NCBI RefSeq assembly: GCF_042767895.1
Contig: NC_091570.1
Location: forward strand, 12,645,076-12,657,575
DNA length: 12,500 nt
Source of the DNA: Penaeus vannamei
Lineage: Eukaryota > Arthropoda > Malacostraca > Decapoda > Penaeidae
Reading direction: 5' to 3'
How positions within the stretch are numbered: the stretch's first letter is position 1; each line of letters opens with the position of its first letter. Of this stretch, positions 8,185 to 12,500 are shown piece after piece. Made by a program: the position numbers and the translations under genes. The notes beneath the pieces were generated by a model that was given only the letters and a program-made list of their open reading frames with translations, searched no databases and was not told where the DNA came from.

Positions 8185-8385
8185 TGGAGGGGGAAGAAGG
8201 GCAAAATAAGAGCGAGCTAGAGATGAAGGGACTGTGAGGTGCAGTGGTAAAGGAAAGATAAAGAGACGGAGAGAAGGGAAGATAGATGAAGAAATGTAAT
8301 ATAGTAAGCGGAATGGATGGAAAGTCGAAGCCCAGAGATTAATCTAGTTTTCAGAGACCAAAAACGGAGGAGGAGGAGGAGGAGG
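8185..8385 (+). repeat. Purine-rich tract ending in (GGA)n
   Basis: A G/A-rich stretch begins after a T-rich run and ends in a perfect GGA trinucleotide run at 8366-8385. The poly-Leu and poly-Arg segments in frames here follow from the repeat. Confidence 0.75.
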
Positions 8386-8722
8386 CGATGGTGGTTTAAA
8401 GAAGGATCAGTAGGCCGCATGGACACTTCCTGCACATTGATCACCCGGGTGCAGTGCGCAGGGCGCTCCAAACAAGGCGCGAGGGGGCCCGCGGCGGCTT
8501 GCGTGCAGGGCCGCGAGCATCCTGCATATGGTAGTGCGGAGGTGTCGGTGCTCGCTCCGTCCCCCTCCATCATATTATGTAAGCAACACCTCCCGCATTA
8601 CTTGTGTACCTTTTACCGACCCATGGATCGTTTCTTGACCACTTTTGGTACGCTGGACACACTTCCTTGTAATCCCTGTGCCTTTTATTGTGCCATAGAA
8701 CAGCGTCAAGCTAATATATCGA
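8386..8722. other. GC-rich patch then mixed noncoding DNA
   Basis: The segment 8440-8560 is GC- and CpG-rich, while 8580-8720 is mixed. A minus frame of 118 codons (8573-8217) starts with ATGATG and is Ala/Cys/Pro-rich, but it runs into the GGA/poly-Leu repeat and an unrelated AT-rich tail. It has no recognisable domain and no good splice pair, so it is not called as a gene. Confidence 0.35.
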
Positions 8723-8734
8723 GGGGGGGGGGGG
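8723..8734 (+). repeat. G12 homopolymer
   Basis: Twelve consecutive G within AT-rich sequence. Confidence 0.92.
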
Positions 8735-8885
8735 TCCTAGCAAATTGTAAACTGGTGTTGCATTGCTTGTAAATTCTCTATATAAATATTCTCACTCAAT
8801 TTTTCAAGAACCATTTAACGCTTGGCAATCACCTAAAAAATTAGAACGGTTCCTCTGAGCTCCCATGGTGTTTTCAGGCCGGAAC

Positions 8886-8887
<2 letters not shown>

Positions 8888-8916
<29 letters not shown>
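8888..8916 (+). repeat. A29 homopolymer
   Basis: Twenty-nine consecutive A. A retroposon 3' tail would explain it, but no SINE or LINE body, polyadenylation signal close by or target-site duplication could be seen upstream. It may be a simple A tract. Confidence 0.9.
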
Positions 8917-8918
<2 letters not shown>

Positions 8919-8970
8919 CAGAACTTTCACTCGTACCCCTTCCCTGCTCGTTCCTCACCTGGAAAAATTA

Positions 8971-9180
8971 AGCTTTTCCTAAAAATACTACCCACTCTAA
9001 TTCCAGCGCCAAACCTTTCCTCTGCAAAAAGCCCAATTTTGCAACCTGCCGCGACCGAAGGGAGGCATCCTCGTCCGAAGGCAATCCAAGCGAGTCCGAA
9101 ACCTGATCGTTCGCATCAATAATCTCACTGATTGCGAACCAGTCCCGCGTGCCTTCCCATCTAAGACTCGTTGGAGAGAA
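8971..9180 (-). CDS. Candidate internal exon, no start codon
   Basis: Not recognised. On the minus strand a 70-codon frame opens after a TAG (9183-9181) and ends at a TAA (8970-8968). It lacks any Met, so start-based ORF finding would miss it. The content looks protein-like: TSLRWEGTRDWF, an acidic ISEIIDANDQ stretch, then SLGLPSDEDASLRSRQ. Possible acceptors are TATGCTAG before 9180 and the better CCAACGAGTCTTAG before 9166. Possible donors are CAG|GTTGCA after CGGCAG, AAAG|GTTTGG, which would leave phase 1 as the exon at 5838 needs, or TGG|GTAGTA. None is strong. A 70-codon stop-free run is not rare by chance in 12.5 kb, so the call rests on composition. It could be an exon of the same minus-strand gene, a different gene, or chance. 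Confidence 0.3.
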
Positions 9181-9697
9181 CTAGCATACCATCAACTTAA
9201 TCTAACACCTTAATGAACTGCGAGCATTACTGGCGCTGTTTGCACTTCAATTGTCATGTAAATACAGTTCGATGCGTCGCCTGATGATGGTACAATGGTG
9301 ACTGGTGGATAAAGCTCGCATTAGATACATAAGTATTTCAGAATTATCAACGAATCGGTCACACGTCCATCATGCACATGATTTTAAAATACAACTTTAT
9401 TCTATCATTCTAAACATGAACGAAAATGGAGAAAATTACGAAATGAAAAGAGAAAAATAAATGCACAATATAAATCTTTCAAAGCACGCCTCTGAGTCGC
9501 AACTCTTCGACATCCCTCTAAATCAAAAATAAATCTTATAAGAAAATTTCCGAAATCGCGACCATAACCTCCTGAGCAAAGCGACGACAGATCAATGTTA
9601 TACTACATCTAATGCCCGCATATCCACCTATATCAGCCCGCGCCCAACCCTAGGGAGTGGAGGAGGGATCCGAAATTCGATTAAGACATGAAGGAAA
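9181..9697. other. AT-rich noncoding stretch
   Basis: AT-rich sequence with no supported exon, repeat array or RNA gene. It becomes purine-rich from ~9655. Confidence 0.4.
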
Positions 9698-9741
9698 GGG
9701 GTGAGGTTGGGGCCAGAGGGGAGGGGACGGGGAGATGGGGG
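9698..9741 (+). other. G-quadruplex motif (six G-runs)
   Basis: Six runs of four or five G (starting at 9698, 9709, 9718, 9723, 9729 and 9737) are separated by loops of 1-7 bases. This exceeds the usual four-run requirement for an intramolecular quadruplex on the plus strand. Confidence 0.6.
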
Positions 9742-9960
9742 CACACGCTTGACCCCGGCCACACAAAGACAACTTTACTGCCGACACTTCATAAATGTCG
9801 CGCCTTTGAGGTGCAAATCCGCCACACCTCAGCACCGGTCTTGATAGCGGGACGTGCCGTCGTGACACCTACAGTGTGTGTACGCTTGAACTGTCGCTGC
9901 GGACTCTTCCCCCTCTCCATTTCTTTCCTCCTTTACTTTTTTTCTCCCTTGATCTCTCAG

Positions 9961-10100
<140 letters not shown>

Positions 10101-10690
10101 ACACCCGGGTGCTACACTCGAACAATCAACGACAAGAAAGATCAGAAATTGATTATCCTATGATTCTTTTTTCCATATTATACCCCTTTCCATGGGACAT
10201 TGATAATCCTACCCAATTGAAGGTCTCTCGATATCAAATGAAGTAAAGAAAACAATCTGCCTAAAGTGTTTGATGCTTTAACTGCAGAAACATAAAATAT
10301 CCGTTAATCCCCCGTCCTAGATTCACTTCCTCGTGACAAACCTTTAAAAAGTCTCCCACGACCCAATCAAGGGACCCGTCTCGCAGCTGTCCCATCATAA
10401 ATACACACAGATTTAATACTGGCATCCTCCACCCCCTTTCTCTCCGTATCATATCAGCATCGAGGGTAGTCACCAGCTAGCAGCGATGGCGCAATGCGTT
10501 TTTTGCACATATTACGTTCTCGTCACGTTACTTTCCAATACTGTTACCCAATCGCATCAATACAACATGCATACATTCACCTCTCGCCATCAAATATTAG
10601 ATGTTCCTTCAGCCGTTGATGACGTATAGCCCTCGGCAAGCAAATTAAAGCAGAGTGACTATGTGAGAGGGAAGGGGGGAGACTAGTGGG
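10101..10690. other. Unique spacer between TC and GA arrays
   Basis: Mixed AT-rich sequence without a supported gene. A 70-codon minus frame (10473-10261) has no recognisable domain or splice sites. A CRE-like TGACGTAT lies at 10620-10627. Confidence 0.4.
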
Positions 10691-11297
<607 letters not shown>

Positions 11298-11876
11298 GAG
11301 TTTTTACCAGAAAGAGGAAAAGATGAACAATAAAAAATCCTACCCCTTCTACCCTGACATCACTGGGAACGTCATGTGGCTGAGACTCGGATGTTTGGCC
11401 CACGACAACGAACATTCGCGAGGGCCTGCCGCTGCCCCCACTCCCTCCCATCCACCCCCGCGGTCCCAGCTATCCCTTGGATTACGTCATATCCCATTTG
11501 GCCATACCCAGTGCCACTCCCATACACCATACATCATTTATACGCTTTGACCTCACCATGCCCAACCCGAAGTCCTCAGACAATGGCTCTGTACAACGCA
11601 TTTTTGGCAACAGTCCTACAATGAATCGTCCAAAAAGTTTACGACTCTAGGTTATAGGGTAAGTGTTTAAATTTCTAGCCGTAAGGAAATCCCGCTTTTT
11701 GGTGAAAATTCACATCTATTCTCACCTCAATTAAATCAGTCGCAACATCGCTCACAAGATAAAACCACATCGTTAGTATAAAAGAACGATTTTAGTCTAA
11801 CTATACATTTGACATACCGGTCATGACCCCCATAGTTCTAGAGAAAAAAAAACGTAGACAGCTGCAGGTGTTACTT
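11298..11876. other. Noncoding stretch with one weak minus-strand frame
   Basis: A GC-richer part at 11350-11540 and an AT-rich part at 11600-11870. On the minus strand an ATG at 11451 opens a 33-residue frame beginning MGGSGGSGRPSRMFVVVG. It reaches a possible donor, AGG|GTAGAA, at 11353/11352. No partner exon is seen. A CRE-like ATTACGTCA lies at 11481-11489. No gene is called with confidence. Confidence 0.3.
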
Positions 11877-11895
11877 GGGGTGGGGGTGGGGAGGG
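11877..11895 (+). other. G-quadruplex motif
   Basis: GGGG T GGGGG T GGGG A GGG, four G-runs with single-base loops. Such short loops are known to give very stable quadruplexes. Confidence 0.75.
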
Positions 11896-12245
11896 AGGAA
11901 GAGGAGGCGGGTGAGTAGGAGGAGGAGAGAGGGGGGAGGAGGAGAGAGGGGGGAGGAAAGTTAGGAGGAGGAAAAGGAGGAGGAGGAGGAGGGTGAGGAG
12001 GAGGAGGAGGGTGCGGAGGAGGAGAAGGAGAAGTAGAAGAAAAAAGGAGGAGGAGAAAAAGAAGGAGGAGAAGGAGAAGACGATTGAAAAGGAGTAGAAA
12101 AAAGGTTGAGGAGGAGGAAAGGCGAGTAGCAGAAACAGAAGGCATAGGAGGCGGTAGAAGGGGGAGGAGGGAGAGAGAGGGGAGGAAGAGGAGGAGGAGG
12201 AGGAGAAGGCAGAGGGTGGGAGAGGGAGGGGCAGCGAGAGGAACA
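11877..12245 (+). repeat. GGA/GAGGAG-rich polypurine minisatellite
   Basis: About 370 bases of almost uninterrupted purine built from GGA, GAGGAG, GGGGGGA and GAAGGA variants. The segment 11921-11958 shows two copies of a roughly 20-base GGAGGAGAGAGGGG-type unit. Long minus-strand frames rich in Leu, Pro and Ser (12351-11821, 12325-11801) are artefacts, as is the Arg/Glu plus frame. Confidence 0.93.
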
Positions 12246-12432
12246 AACCACAGGATGAAAAAGCGCAGGCACACAGGAACCAAAGAAACATAATAATAGG
12301 AACCTTCACTCCCAGAACCTCGCACATTAAACTCATCATCTCATTAATCACCGCACTGAATACCTAGCACGTTCAGATGTGTTATGTGCAAGGCAAGAAG
12401 GGGAGAGGGAGGGAGAGACGGGGTACGGAAGA
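12246..12432. other. Short mixed spacer, then purine-rich
   Basis: Ordinary AT/GC sequence to ~12390, then GGGAGAGGGAGGGAGAGACGG-type purine sequence leading into the terminal quadruplex motif. No gene was seen. Confidence 0.4.
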
Positions 12433-12459
12433 GGGGGAGGGGGGTGGGGGTGGGGGGGG
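12433..12459 (+). other. G-quadruplex motif, very G-rich
   Basis: G5 A G6 T G5 T G8, four long G-runs with single-base loops. It is the strongest quadruplex-forming motif in the window. Confidence 0.8.
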
Positions 12460-12500
12460 TCCTGGAGTTGTAACGGTTTCCGCTGTCCTTCCCGCCGACG

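Noticed and set aside
11801..12351. 174-176 codon Leu/Pro/Ser-rich minus-strand ORFs resembling membrane proteins
   Set aside because: Produced by the GGA polypurine minisatellite. The hydrophobic runs are CTC/CTT/TCC codons, not real transmembrane segments.

Overview
The window looks like eukaryotic, probably invertebrate, nuclear DNA. AT-rich noncoding sequence alternates with short GC-rich islands. There are no closely packed ORFs, ribosome-binding sites or operons, and very long AG/CT microsatellites dominate the right-hand third. That style (hundreds of bases of pure GA/CT, 12-base C or G homopolymers, hairpin-forming minisatellites) would suit a decapod crustacean such as a penaeid shrimp. 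This is an inference from genome texture, since no marker gene was recognised.

Layout. 1-1291: noncoding, with a (TGTCTC)n ladder at 706-816. 1292-1584: minisatellite of about 27 bp, eleven degenerate copies. 1585-3447: noncoding, with one short LRR-like frame at 2833-2955. 3448-4016: A/G-rich, strand-asymmetric. 4236-5838: the best coding evidence, two minus-strand internal exons (5838-5506 and 4907-4722). They have consensus splice sites, matching phase 1 and lengths divisible by 3. A weaker 40-nt candidate exon lies at 4275-4236. The larger exon also overlaps a cluster of CCAAT boxes and GC boxes, so a promoter reading competes with it. 5850-7320: AT-rich, with a few odd frames and a GC-rich dyad. 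7321-7700: compound microsatellite, then a CpG-rich patch with a perfect CRE. 8018-8122: 40-bp tandem repeat with a conserved dyad. 8366-8916: GGA, G12 and A29 tracts. 8971-9180: open minus-strand frame with protein-like content and no start codon, a possible exon. 9961-10100: (CT)n. 10691-11297: (GA)n. 11877-12459: GGA-rich polypurine minisatellite between two strong G-quadruplex motifs.

How the parts relate. If the minus-strand exons are real, they encode about 173 residues of a Pro/Ser/Thr/Ala-rich, cysteine-free, probably disordered stretch in a larger protein whose other exons are mostly outside or unrecognised. No transposase, reverse transcriptase, RNA gene, CRISPR or known operon-type system was found. 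The longest ORFs are artefacts of microsatellites. I did not find a clear new biological system. The points most worth checking are the exon pair versus the CCAAT cluster, the two hairpin-preserving minisatellites, and the hidden frame at 8971-9180.
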